From positions 224,647 through 288,646 of the forward strand of contig NZ_JAFCJE010000008.1 in assembly GCF_018131185.1 (NCBI RefSeq): a DNA stretch of 64,000 bases, in the 5' to 3' direction. The notes beneath the pieces are model-generated. The model was given only the letters and a program-made list of their open reading frames with translations, was not told the DNA's origin and did not search any database. Positions 25,899-34,255 of this stretch are shown piece by piece (positions within the stretch are counted from its first letter, which is position 1; each line of letters begins with the position of its first letter). The position numbers were made by a program, and so were the translations under genes. The DNA is from Bradyrhizobium diazoefficiens. GTDB lineage: Bacteria; Pseudomonadota; Alphaproteobacteria; Rhizobiales; Xanthobacteraceae.

Positions 25899-25988
25899 AT
25901 CCATTGATTTTGGGTCGCTTTCGCTTGCACTGCCATGTTGGTTTGACGTACTTCCGGTCCAACAAGACCATCGTCAGGAAAAATCGGG

Positions 25989-26642
25989 ATGTCGATGACT
26001 GCGGACGAGCTCGCCAAGAGACAGGCCATCATCGACGCTTGCCGGCGCATGAACGCGCTCGGCATCAACCAGGGCACCTCGGGCAATATCAGCGTCCGAC
26101 ATGTGGACGGGCTACTGGTCACGCCGACCAGCGTGCCCTACGAGGCCATGACGCCGGACCAGATCGTCTTCATGGCCATGGACGGCGCACACGCGCCCGA
26201 TCAGAAGCCGTCGAGCGAATGGCGGTTTCATCGCGACATCCTGGAGTCGCGTCCCGACGTCAACGCCGTGGTGCATGCGCATCCGACCTATTGCACCATC
26301 CTGGCGATCATGGGGATGGAGATTCCGCCGGTGCACTACATGATCGCGGCCGCCGGCGGCGACACCATTCGCTGCGCGCCCTATGCCACCTTCGGCACGG
26401 TGGAGCTGTCCGAGCATGCAGTTCGGGCGCTGGAGGGGCGCCTTGCCTGCCTGCTCGACCATCACGGCATGATCGCGATCGGCAAGACCCTGGACAAGGC
26501 GATGTGGCTCGCCGTCGAAGTCGAGACGCTGGCGCGGCAATATCACGGCTGCCTCCAGATCGGACAACCGCCGCTGCTTCCCAGCGACGAGATCGAACGG
26601 GTCCGCCGGCGCATGGCCGGCTACGGCCTGTCGGAAGGGTAG
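25989..26642 (+). CDS. class II aldolase/adducin-family protein (fuculose-phosphate aldolase-like)
   Basis: A 217-residue zinc aldolase of the L-fuculose-1-phosphate aldolase type. The phosphate-binding GTSGNISVR is near residue 31, the zinc ligands are in HAHPTYC and the distal His is in the LLDHHGM region; the catalytic Glu lies in the KPSSEW segment. The substrate is not certain. The next gene starts 12 bp downstream, so they share a transcript, though a sugar-phosphate enzyme with a ClC channel makes no obvious pathway. An alternative start is at 25995. Confidence 0.82.
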   Translation: MSMTADELAKRQAIIDACRRMNALGINQGTSGNISVRHVDGLLVTPTSVPYEAMTPDQIVFMAMDGAHAPDQKPSSEWRFHRDILESRPDVNAVVHAHPTYCTILAIMGMEIPPVHYMIAAAGGDTIRCAPYATFGTVELSEHAVRALEGRLACLLDHHGMIAIGKTLDKAMWLAVEVETLARQYHGCLQIGQPPLLPSDEIERVRRRMAGYGLSEG

Positions 26643-26654
26643 GGCAGGCAGAAG

Positions 26655-28442
26655 GTGTTCGTGCGGATCAGGCATCTCGTCGATCGCAAGGGGACGAACC
26701 GCACCATGGTTCGGCTGCGCGCTCTCTTGCGCAGCAACGAGTTCTACCTGATCCCGCTCGCGCTGGTGATCGGCACGCTGGCCGGTGCGGTCGTGACGCT
26801 GATGGCCCATATCGCGCAGTTCGCGCATGTGGTGATCTACGGGATTCCCGTCGATGTTCACCTGTCGGCTCACGCGAGCGTCAGTCCGTGGGCGGCACTG
26901 ATCGCGCCTGCACTCGGTGGGCTGTCGCTCGGAATCATGGAATGGTCGCGGCGGCGCATGAAGATCTCGAACGCGGTCGACCCGATCGAGGCGAACGCGC
27001 TGCGCGGCGGCAATCTCTCGATGCGCGACAGCATGGTGGTGTCGGGCCAGACCCTGATCTCCAACGGCTGCGGCGCCTCGGTCGGCCTCGAGGCCGGCTA
27101 TACCCAGATCGGCTCGGGTATCGCCTCGCAGCTCGGCAAGTTCTTCAATCTGCGCCGCAACGATTTGCGCCTGATGGTCGGCTGCGGCGCTGCCGCCGCG
27201 ATCGCGGCGGCGTTCGGCGCCCCGATCACCGGCGCCTTCTACGCCTGTGAGCTCATCGTCGGCGTCTATGCGGTCGGCAGCGCCGCCCCGATCCTGGCGG
27301 CATCGCTCGCGGGCGCCCTGACCGCGCAATGGCTCGGCGGCGCGCCGTACTCGCTGGAGATACCCAAGGTCAGCGCCGTCGGCGTCGAGCAATATCTGGC
27401 GCTGATCGGGCTCGCGCTCATCACCAGCGGCGTCGGCATCGCCGTGATGCGCTCCTCGCCGATGTTCGAGCGCCTGTTCGCCTGGATGCCGGTCTGGCTG
27501 CGTCCGGTGATCGGAGGCCTCATCGTCGGCGGCTTCGCCATCATCACGCCGCAGGTGCTGGCAGCCGGACACGGCGCCATGGTACTCGATCTCTTTCACG
27601 ACATGACGATCGGCCTGATCGCGCTGATCATCGCCTTGAAAGTGACCGCGTGCCTGATCTCGCTCGCCTCGGGCTTCCGCGGCGGCCTGTTCTTCGCCTC
27701 GCTGTTCGTGGGCAGCCTGATCGGCAAATTCTTCGCGGCGGTTCTGCTCCTGATCAGCCCGAACTTCGCGATCGATCCGCTGGTCGCGATGCTGACGGGC
27801 ATGGCGACGCTCGGCGTTGCCATCGTCGGCGGCCCCCTGACCATGTCGTTCCTGGTGCTCGAGATGACGCGCAATGTCGACGTCACCGCCGTGGTGCTCG
27901 CCGGCTGCATCGTCACCTCGATCTGCGTCCGCTTCATGTTCGGCCATTCCTTCTCGACCTGGCGGCTGCATCTGCGCGGCGAGACCATCCGCAGCGCCAA
28001 CGACGTCGGTTGGCTGCGCAATCTCACGGTCGAGCGGCTGATGCGCTCCGACGTCGGCAAGGTGCCCTCGACCACGACCATCGCCGCCGCACGCCGCGAG
28101 TTCGCGCTGGGCTCGCGGCCGGGTATCGTGATCGTCAACAATGTCGACGAATATGTCGGCCTCGTCCTGCTGCCCGATTTGTTCTCCGGCGACCTCGACA
28201 CCATCGCCGACGAGATCCAGGTGATCGAGCTCGCCCGCCTGATCGACATCGTGCTGATCCCGGAAATGAACGTGAAGTCGGCGATGGCGGTGTTCGACGA
28301 GGCCGAGGCCGAAATGCTGGCGGTGGTCGATTCCACCGACAGCCGCAAGGTGATCGGATTCCTCACCGAAACCTTCGCGCGCCGCCGCTATGTCGAGGAG
28401 ATCGACAAGGCGACGCGCGGCGTGCTGGGGGCGCTGTCGTAG
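26655..28442 (+). CDS. ClC-family chloride channel/transporter with CBS domains
   Basis: A 595-residue membrane protein from a GTG at 26655 (ATG at 26706 is the alternative). About ten membrane segments fill residues 25-440, and two CBS domains follow (~455-590). The gating-glutamate motif, GREGP in classic ClC proteins, reads GLEAG here, keeping the Glu; the GxFxP motif reads GLFFA, and the first GSGIP motif is replaced. It is therefore a ClC homologue with an unusual ion pathway, whose selectivity cannot be assumed. Confidence 0.85.
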   Translation: MFVRIRHLVDRKGTNRTMVRLRALLRSNEFYLIPLALVIGTLAGAVVTLMAHIAQFAHVVIYGIPVDVHLSAHASVSPWAALIAPALGGLSLGIMEWSRRRMKISNAVDPIEANALRGGNLSMRDSMVVSGQTLISNGCGASVGLEAGYTQIGSGIASQLGKFFNLRRNDLRLMVGCGAAAAIAAAFGAPITGAFYACELIVGVYAVGSAAPILAASLAGALTAQWLGGAPYSLEIPKVSAVGVEQYLALIGLALITSGVGIAVMRSSPMFERLFAWMPVWLRPVIGGLIVGGFAIITPQVLAAGHGAMVLDLFHDMTIGLIALIIALKVTACLISLASGFRGGLFFASLFVGSLIGKFFAAVLLLISPNFAIDPLVAMLTGMATLGVAIVGGPLTMSFLVLEMTRNVDVTAVVLAGCIVTSICVRFMFGHSFSTWRLHLRGETIRSANDVGWLRNLTVERLMRSDVGKVPSTTTIAAARREFALGSRPGIVIVNNVDEYVGLVLLPDLFSGDLDTIADEIQVIELARLIDIVLIPEMNVKSAMAVFDEAEAEMLAVVDSTDSRKVIGFLTETFARRRYVEEIDKATRGVLGALS

Positions 28443-28449
28443 GCGACTT

Positions 28450-28701
28450 CTACCGGCCGGATGGGGCTGCGACGAGGCAGGCCACGATGCGCCGGACCAT
28501 CGGCAGCACGATGAGCAGCGTTGGAAAGGCGACCAGCCAGGACAGGGCCCAGGCACCTGGCCACGTCGCCAGGAATGCCGGCGTTGGCCCCAGGCTCCGA
28601 AGCGTCGAAATGACCGACACCACGGCCGTCATGAGGACGGACAGCACGAATGGCATCACGATCGGCGCATAGCGCGCCGGCAGTTTGCGAACAGCAATCA
28701 T
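28450..28701 (-). CDS. DUF2798-type small membrane protein
   Basis: An 83-residue protein with two hydrophobic helices (PIVMPFVLSVLMTAVVSVIS and WALSWLVAFPTLLIVLPMV), the layout of DUF2798. The ribosome site is weak (AAGAGA). It converges on the ClC gene with 7 bp between stop codons. Function unknown. Confidence 0.7.
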   Translation of the reverse strand: MIAVRKLPARYAPIVMPFVLSVLMTAVVSVISTLRSLGPTPAFLATWPGAWALSWLVAFPTLLIVLPMVRRIVACLVAAPSGR

Positions 28702-29006
28702 CTGATTTCTCTTGAGGAAAAGGACGCGTCGGTCACGTTGAACCCTGCAAAACGGCATCGATCCCGACGGCGTCGGTTGATGCGTTGGTTCACGTAAAAC
28801 GCTTACGGCGACCGGAAAACGGCGCAGCCGTTCATTATCCGCTCAGGTTCGGTGGTTCAAGCTGCGATTTGGTCGTACGTTTACAATCGTTCAAAGCGTG
28901 GCAGATTGCCGCGAACGTGAAACCAGCTCGATGGTTTGCGGATACAATGCGGTTTGCATATCTCTTCGCTGGGCAAGAACTTAGGCAAAAGCATAGGAAG
29001 GTCAAA
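28702..29006. other. divergent intergenic region
   Basis: The 305 bp between the DUF2798 gene and the Gly/Tyr-rich protein gene contain promoters for both directions but no gene I can support. AGGAAGG before 29007 is a ribosome site. The GC content is lower than in neighbouring genes (ATTATCC, ATATCTC stretches). Confidence 0.4.
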
Positions 29007-29420
29007 ATGACTGTTAGACCCGTGATTTCTGCAGCCGGCCGCAACATGGTGCTGGCCGCGTTCACAAGCCTGGCGTTGGTCGCAATTTCGGCGTCGCCTT
29101 CGGCTGCTGCCTCGCCGGCGGAGCCGGTATCCGCAAAGCCTGTCGCGGCCGGGCAGGGCTCCTCCGCCGCCACCGATTTCAGCGCACATCGCCGCCGCTA
29201 CTACCGGCGCGGGTCGAACGCTGCCGGTCTCGCCGTTATGGGCGCCGCGGCGGGCATCATCGGGGGGGTGATCGCCGAGCAGCGACGCCGCGACTATTAC
29301 GAAAACCGCTATTATTACGGCTCACGTCCTTACTACGGCGGGCACGGCTATTACGGCGGTTCCGGCTACGGCGGCAGTCCTTTCTATTACGATCCGGGCT
29401 ACCGTTACGCGCCGTATTGA
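29007..29420 (+). CDS. Gly/Tyr-rich exported protein
   Basis: A 137-residue protein. A signal peptide (residues 1-~35, SAAAS) is followed by an Ala/Pro-rich linker, a basic HRRRYYRRG patch, a Gly/Ala hydrophobic helix (AAGLAVMGAAAGIIGGVIAE) and a tail of ~45 residues made of Tyr, Gly, Arg and Pro (RYYYGSRPYYGG, GHGYYGG). Such tails are common in cell-envelope proteins of this order. Function unknown. Confidence 0.75.
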   Translation: MTVRPVISAAGRNMVLAAFTSLALVAISASPSAAASPAEPVSAKPVAAGQGSSAATDFSAHRRRYYRRGSNAAGLAVMGAAAGIIGGVIAEQRRRDYYENRYYYGSRPYYGGHGYYGGSGYGGSPFYYDPGYRYAPY

Positions 29421-29459
29421 ACGATCGTTTTTGACGCCGCCCGGATTGGGTTGCAGGAG

Positions 29460-29488
29460 AAAGGGCGGTGTTTGGGCCGCCCTTTTTG
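29460..29488 (+). terminator. intrinsic terminator
   Basis: AAAGGGCGG and CCGCCCTTT pair around TGTTTGGG and are followed by more T residues, 40 bp after the Gly/Tyr-rich gene stop. Confidence 0.9.
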
Positions 29489-29649
29489 CTGCGCCGGTTC
29501 TCTCGTAGTCGCGGTGAGCGCAGCGATACCCGGATTCCGCTCGCAAAGATCCCGGACGTCTCTTCCGCCTTCGCTTTTCGAGCTGCCGCGGACAAGGCGC
29601 TGATCCGGGCTACGCCATCGTGCCTGTGTCGGCCTCTGTCAATCCACGG

Positions 29650-30275
29650 TCGCAAAAATATTCCACTTTACCGAAATTCGGTTTCGGCGTATGTGTCGTG
29701 CATCCCGGCTCACTCAAGAGGGGCGATCATGAGGTCGTCATTTTCGCGAGCCGGGTCTGCGGTGGACGCGGCAGCGTCGGCACGAGAGGAGCGGGCAGGG
29801 CGGGTAGTCTCTGTGAGCCCGTAACCGCGTGCGGACGACGGCGCTGCCAGGCTTCGTCTCGCCTGTAAGTTCTCAGCTCCGTCGACAGGGCTGGGAATAC
29901 TGCGGCGACATGGCGGGCCGTGCGTACGGCAAAACCGTGTGGTCCTGGCCGTCGTTGCCACGGTCAAGTTCTGCGGAGGTGCGAGCGAGCCCAACCGGGC
30001 GGACTGCATCATCCAGTTCGCGGGGCGAGGGAGGCCAGAGGAAAGTTCGGCTCCCGGGAGAGCACGGCATAAGCCGTCCGACCATCGCGCAGGGAAGGCC
30101 GAGTGATCGGCACCACCTGTATGCTGCTGTGCGGTTCTTCCTGCGTGCGCATGTCGCGCAGCGGACCGCGGGTGCCTGTCGGCACCCGGCCTTCCCTGCG
30201 CCCTCTTGGTTTAAAGAGGGTGGAGCGACCAGGCATAGCTCGGGCGAAACACGCCGCGAGGCTGCGAGTGCATGT
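29650..30275. repeat. ~0.6 kb dispersed structured repeat (Bradyrhizobium/Rhodopseudomonas type)
   Basis: The stretch starts near CGCAAAAATATTCCACTTTACC, continues through AAGAGGGGCGATCATGAGG at 29715 and ends in the region after CCTTCCCTGCGCCC. I recognise it as a high-copy intergenic element in these genera, whose opposite strand is often mis-called as small proteins. It is full of potential stems, for example ACGGC-N4-GCCGT at 30064-30077 and ACCGTG/CACGGT around 29935-29970. It has no open frame of its own with a ribosome site. Ends are approximate. The 1.1 kb gap 29421-30546 otherwise appears empty. Confidence 0.65.
30088..30200. repeat. inverted repeat within the dispersed element
   Basis: CGCAGGGAAGGCC at 30088-30100 is the exact complement of GGCCTTCCCTGCG at 30188-30200. 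Inside it is a perfect stem GGGTGCC-N4-GGCACCC at 30170-30187. The pair would close a ~110-base structured domain if transcribed. Confidence 0.85.
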
Positions 30276-30546
30276 CATCATTGAAGATCTCAACATCGAT
30301 GATGCAGGCTCGGATTCATGACCATCACCCTTCGAGGCTCGACCACGATGCTACGCACCGCATGCCTCGCACCGCCAGCGACGACCGCTTCGCGGTTGCG
30401 CGGCTATGACGTTCTCTGGGCGCGGACTTTCGCTGCAGTCATCTCCCCAAGGAACGGCCACCCCGCCGCGCGAGTTGTGCCCTTGGCGGGGGCCCGGCCG
30501 ATGCTATGGTGCTCCGCGATTTCTTGCGACAGGACGAGGTACTTCA

Positions 30547-32193
30547 GTGGCTGATGTTCATCCCGCGGCAGGCAAGCAGGCTTCGCCGGACACGCTCACC
30601 AATATTCCGCGGCTGGTGACGGCCTATTTCGCCGGCAAGCCCGATGTCACGGATCCCGCGCAGCGGGTGGCGTTCGGCACCTCCGGTCATCGCGGCACCT
30701 CGTTCAAGAACACGTTCAACGAGGGCCACATTCTCGCGACCACGCAGGCGATCTGTGACTACCGAAAGGAAAAGGGGCTGACCGGTCCGCTCTTCATCGG
30801 CATCGACACCCATGCGCTGGCCGAGCCGGCGCTGGTCAGTGCCGTCGAAGTCTTCGCCGCCAACGGCATCGACATCATGGTCGACAAGGACGGCGGCTAC
30901 ACGCCGACGCCGGTGATCTCGCACGCGATCCTCACCTACAACAAGGGCCGCACCTCCGGCCTCGCCGACGGCGTCGTCATCACGCCCTCCCACAATCCGC
31001 CGGAAGACGGCGGCTACAAATACAATCCGCCGCATGGCGGACCCGCCGACACGGACGTCACGGGCGTCGTCGAGAAGCGTGCCAACGCCTATCTGGCCGA
31101 CGGCCTCAAGGGCGTGAAACGCGTCGACTACGACAAGGCGAAGAAAGCCGCGAACGTCCACGCCTACGACTTCATGACGCCCTACGTCGCCGATCTCGGC
31201 CAAGTCGTCGATCTCGATCTGGTCAAATCCGCCGGCATCAATATCGGCATCGATCCGCTCGGCGGCGCGGCGGTGCATTATTGGCATCCGATCATCGAGC
31301 GCTACGGCCTGAAGGCCACGGTGGTGAACGAGGCGATCGATCCGACCTTCCGCTTCATGACGGTCGACTGGGACGGCAAGATCCGCATGGATTGCTCCTC
31401 GCCTTACGCGATGGCGAGCCTGATCGCGATGCGCGACCGCTTCGACGTCGCTTTCGCCAACGACACCGATGCCGACCGCCACGGCATCGTGACGCGCACC
31501 GGCGGCTTGATGAATCCCAACCATTATCTGGCGACCGCGATTTCCTATCTGTTCGCGCACCGGCCGAACTGGAGCAGGGATGCTGCAATCGGCAAGACCG
31601 TGGTGTCGAGCTCGATCATCGACCGCGTCGCCAAGAAGCTCGGCCGCAAGCTGGTCGAAACGCCGGTCGGCTTCAAATGGTTCGTCGACGGCCTTCTGAC
31701 GGGCGGCTTCGGCTTCGGCGGCGAGGAGAGTGCAGGGGCCTCGTTCCTGCGCCGCGACGGCGGGGTGTGGACGACCGACAAGGATGGCGTCATCCTCGGC
31801 CTGCTCGCCGCCGAGATCATGGCCAAGACCGGCCGCGATCCCAGCCAGCTGTTTGGCGACCTCACCGCAGAGTTCGGCGTGCCCCATTACGCGCGCATCG
31901 ACGTCGCCGCGACCGGGCCGCAGAAGAACATCCTGAAATCCGTCACGCCCGAGCAGCTCGGCCTGAAGGAGCTCGCCGGCGATCCGGTTCGCGCCACCCT
32001 GAGCAAGGCGCCCGGCAACGGCCAGCCCTTCGGCGGCATCAAGGTCGAGACTGATTTCGGCTGGTTCGCCGCCAGGCCCTCCGGCACGGAGGACGTCTAC
32101 AAGATCTACGCCGAGAGTTTCCGCAGCCCCGAGCACCTGAAGCGGATTCAGGAGGAGGCCAAGGCGGGGCTGGCCAAGGTGTTCGGGGCGTAA
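30547..32193 (+). CDS. pgm: phosphoglucomutase (alpha-D-glucose phosphate-specific)
   Basis: A 548-residue enzyme interconverting glucose-1-phosphate and glucose-6-phosphate, linking glycogen and polysaccharide synthesis to central metabolism. The phospho-serine Ser148 lies in TPSHNPP, the metal-binding loop is DTDADRHG, and the sugar loop is GEESAGASF. The start is a GTG at 30547 (VADVHPAAGK) with AGGACGAGG upstream; the longer frame runs back into repeat DNA. It stands alone. Confidence 0.92.
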   Translation: MADVHPAAGKQASPDTLTNIPRLVTAYFAGKPDVTDPAQRVAFGTSGHRGTSFKNTFNEGHILATTQAICDYRKEKGLTGPLFIGIDTHALAEPALVSAVEVFAANGIDIMVDKDGGYTPTPVISHAILTYNKGRTSGLADGVVITPSHNPPEDGGYKYNPPHGGPADTDVTGVVEKRANAYLADGLKGVKRVDYDKAKKAANVHAYDFMTPYVADLGQVVDLDLVKSAGINIGIDPLGGAAVHYWHPIIERYGLKATVVNEAIDPTFRFMTVDWDGKIRMDCSSPYAMASLIAMRDRFDVAFANDTDADRHGIVTRTGGLMNPNHYLATAISYLFAHRPNWSRDAAIGKTVVSSSIIDRVAKKLGRKLVETPVGFKWFVDGLLTGGFGFGGEESAGASFLRRDGGVWTTDKDGVILGLLAAEIMAKTGRDPSQLFGDLTAEFGVPHYARIDVAATGPQKNILKSVTPEQLGLKELAGDPVRATLSKAPGNGQPFGGIKVETDFGWFAARPSGTEDVYKIYAESFRSPEHLKRIQEEAKAGLAKVFGA

Positions 32194-32230
32194 GACGCCG
32201 AGAGGAGGGTACGCCGCATCCTCCGCTGTC

Positions 32231-32311
32231 ATCACCCGCGAGAAAGCGGGTGGTCGAGTACGCTGCGGTGTCCGCCGCGGCGTACTGGATTCCCCGCCTC
32301 GCGGGGGAACG
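32231..32311. repeat. palindromic repeat cluster after pgm
   Basis: Three stems lie in a row: CACCCGC-N6-GCGGGTG at 32233-32252, a GTACGC/GCGTAC pair, and CCCCGC-N3-GCGGGG. This is a REP-like unit; it may also end the pgm transcript. Confidence 0.65.
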
Positions 32312-32325
32312 GCATCGGTTAGCTA

Positions 32326-32406
32326 TGTATACATCAATCTAATTATCGGTATCTTAGTACGTACAATATGGTCTTGAAAGATTCTATTACCCCGTTATTG
32401 TATACA
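32326..32406. promoter_or_regulatory. two TGTATACA operators upstream of vanA
   Basis: Perfect 8-bp palindromes TGTATACA occur at 32326-32333 (10 bp as ATGTATACAT) and 32399-32406. They are 73 bp apart, close to seven helical turns. The second overlaps a possible -10 region placed by a TTGAAA at 32374. Such sites are typical of FCD-type GntR repressors, and the operon encodes one. Repression by looping is an inference. Confidence 0.6.
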
Positions 32407-32439
32407 TAACGCATACATAAGCCCGTGGGAGTGAGATCG

Positions 32440-33489
32440 ATGACAAAACCCTTCCCGATGAATGCCTGGTACGCCGCCGCCTGGGACGCCGAGGTGAAGC
32501 CGGTCCTGTTGCCGCGGACGATTTGCGGCAAGCACATCGTCATGTACCGCAAGGCCGACGGCTCGGTGGCTGCGCTGGAGGACGCCTGCTGGCATCGGCT
32601 GGTGCCGCTGTCGAAGGGCCGGCTCGAAGGCGACACCGTCGTGTGCGGCTATCATGGTCTGAAGTACAACGCGCAGGGCCGCTGCACCTTCATGCCCTCG
32701 CAGGAGACCATCAATCCGTCGGCCTGCGTCCGCGCCTATCCCGTGGTCGAACGTCACCGCTACATCTGGCTCTGGATGGGCGATCCCGCACTGGCCGATC
32801 CCGCGCTGGTCCCCGACATGCACTGGAATCACGATCCGGCCTGGGCCGGCGACGGCAAGACCATCCACGTCAAATGCGACTACCGCCTCGTGCTCGACAA
32901 TCTCATGGACCTCACCCACGAGACCTTCGTGCACGGCTCCTCGATCGGTAACGAGGCCGTCGCCGAAGCTCCGTTCGACGTCACCCATGGCGAGAAGACT
33001 GTTACCGTGACGCGCTGGATGCGCGGCATCGAGCCGCCGCCGTTCTGGGCCAAGCAGCTCGGCAAGTCCGGGCTCGTCGACCGCTGGCAGATCATCCGCT
33101 TCGAAGCGCCATGCACCATCGCGATCGATGTCGGCGTGGCGCCGACAGGCACCGGCGCGCCCGAGGGCGACCGCTCGCAGGGCGTCAACGGCTTCGTGCT
33201 CAACACCATCACGCCCGAGACCGAGAAGACCTGCCATTATTTCTGGGCCTTCGTCCGCAACTATCAGCTCGGCGAGCAGCGCATCACCAGCGAGATCCGC
33301 GAGGGAGTCTCCGGCATCTTCCACGAGGACGAGCTGATCCTCGAAGCGCAGCAGCGCGCCATGGACGAAAATCCCGATCGAATCTTCTACAACCTCAACA
33401 TCGACGCCGGCGCGATGTGGTCACGCAAGCTGATCGACAAGATGGTGGCGAAGGAAAGCGCGCCGCAGCACCTTCAGGCCGCGGAGTAG
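32440..33489 (+). CDS. vanA: vanillate O-demethylase oxygenase subunit
   Basis: A 349-residue Rieske non-haem iron oxygenase. The [2Fe-2S] ligands are Cys50, His52, Cys69 and His72; the mononuclear iron site is Asp157-x2-His160-x4-His165 (NLMDLTHETFVHG). It removes the methyl group of vanillate as formaldehyde, giving protocatechuate. GGGAG lies 9 nt before the ATG at 32440, which is preferred over a GTG at 32425. It is the first gene of a vanA-gntR-vanB operon. A related aromatic substrate such as syringate cannot be excluded. The formaldehyde product could be used by fghA at 9.1 kb. Confidence 0.87.
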   Translation: MTKPFPMNAWYAAAWDAEVKPVLLPRTICGKHIVMYRKADGSVAALEDACWHRLVPLSKGRLEGDTVVCGYHGLKYNAQGRCTFMPSQETINPSACVRAYPVVERHRYIWLWMGDPALADPALVPDMHWNHDPAWAGDGKTIHVKCDYRLVLDNLMDLTHETFVHGSSIGNEAVAEAPFDVTHGEKTVTVTRWMRGIEPPPFWAKQLGKSGLVDRWQIIRFEAPCTIAIDVGVAPTGTGAPEGDRSQGVNGFVLNTITPETEKTCHYFWAFVRNYQLGEQRITSEIREGVSGIFHEDELILEAQQRAMDENPDRIFYNLNIDAGAMWSRKLIDKMVAKESAPQHLQAAE

Positions 33490-33492
33490 ATC

Positions 33493-34245
33493 ATGGCCGA
33501 GCGTGAGGTCGACCGCTCCGTCTCGCAGACCGTGAAGGCGCAGCTCGCGCTGCGCGACCAGATCCTGTCGGGCGCGCTGCGGCCCGGCGAGCGCATCTCC
33601 GAGCTCCAAGCCGTGGAAACCACCGGCGCCTCGCGCACCCCGGTGCGCATGGCGCTGGTGCGGCTGGAGGAGGAGGGCCTGCTGGAAGCGATCCCCTCCG
33701 GCGGCTTCATGGTGAAGGCGTTCTCGGAGCGCGACATCTCCGATTCCATCGAGCTGCGCGGCACGCTGGAAGGCCTTGCCGCGCGCTTTGCCGCCGAGCG
33801 GGGCGTCTCCGCGCGTGAGCTCGAGCCGCTGAAAGAGTGCCTGGCTGCGATCGACGAGCTGTTGCGCCAGGTGCCGATCTCCATTGAGGCCTTCTCGTCG
33901 TACGTCGCGCTGAACGCGCGCTTTCATGCGCTGCTCACCGAATTGTCGCGCAGCCCGCCCTTGATCCGCCAGATCGACCGCGCCTCGGCGCTGCCGTTTG
34001 CATCTCCAAGCGGCTTCGTGATGGCGCAATCCGCGCTGCCCGAGGCGCAGCAGATCCTGATCATCGGGCAGGAGCACCATCGCGTCGTCATCGACGCCAT
34101 CGAGAACCGCGAGGGAGCGCGCGCCGAAGCCGTCATGCGCGAGCACGCCCGGCTCGCCGTGCGCAACCTGCGCCTTGCGCTGCGCAACCGCACCCATCTC
34201 GACCTCTTGCCGGCGCTCGCGCTGATCAAGACCGCAACCGAGTGA
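33493..34245 (+). CDS. GntR-family (FCD) regulator, VanR type
   Basis: A 250-residue regulator. The winged helix is at residues ~10-75 (LRDQILSGALRPGERISELQAVETTGASRTPVRMALVRLEEEGLL), followed by an all-helical FCD effector domain. It starts 3 bp after the vanA stop and is encoded inside the operon it probably represses. The effector is likely vanillate, as for other VanR proteins. Confidence 0.85.
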   Translation: MAEREVDRSVSQTVKAQLALRDQILSGALRPGERISELQAVETTGASRTPVRMALVRLEEEGLLEAIPSGGFMVKAFSERDISDSIELRGTLEGLAARFAAERGVSARELEPLKECLAAIDELLRQVPISIEAFSSYVALNARFHALLTELSRSPPLIRQIDRASALPFASPSGFVMAQSALPEAQQILIIGQEHHRVVIDAIENREGARAEAVMREHARLAVRNLRLALRNRTHLDLLPALALIKTATE

Positions 34246-34255
34246 GGCAATAGCC

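Noticed and set aside
26112..28556. 814-codon open frame antisense to the aldolase and ClC genes
   Set aside because: It spans two real genes on the other strand, lacks a ribosome site and has a His/Asp/Gln-rich shadow composition.
30010..30080. RNase P RNA-like GAGGAAAGTTCGG motif
   Set aside because: It resembles one conserved block only; the other universal segments of RNase P RNA are missing, and the stretch belongs to a dispersed repeat.
29468..30321. several small open frames in the 29.4-30.5 kb gap
   Set aside because: All lie in repeat DNA, lack ribosome sites and overlap each other on both strands.
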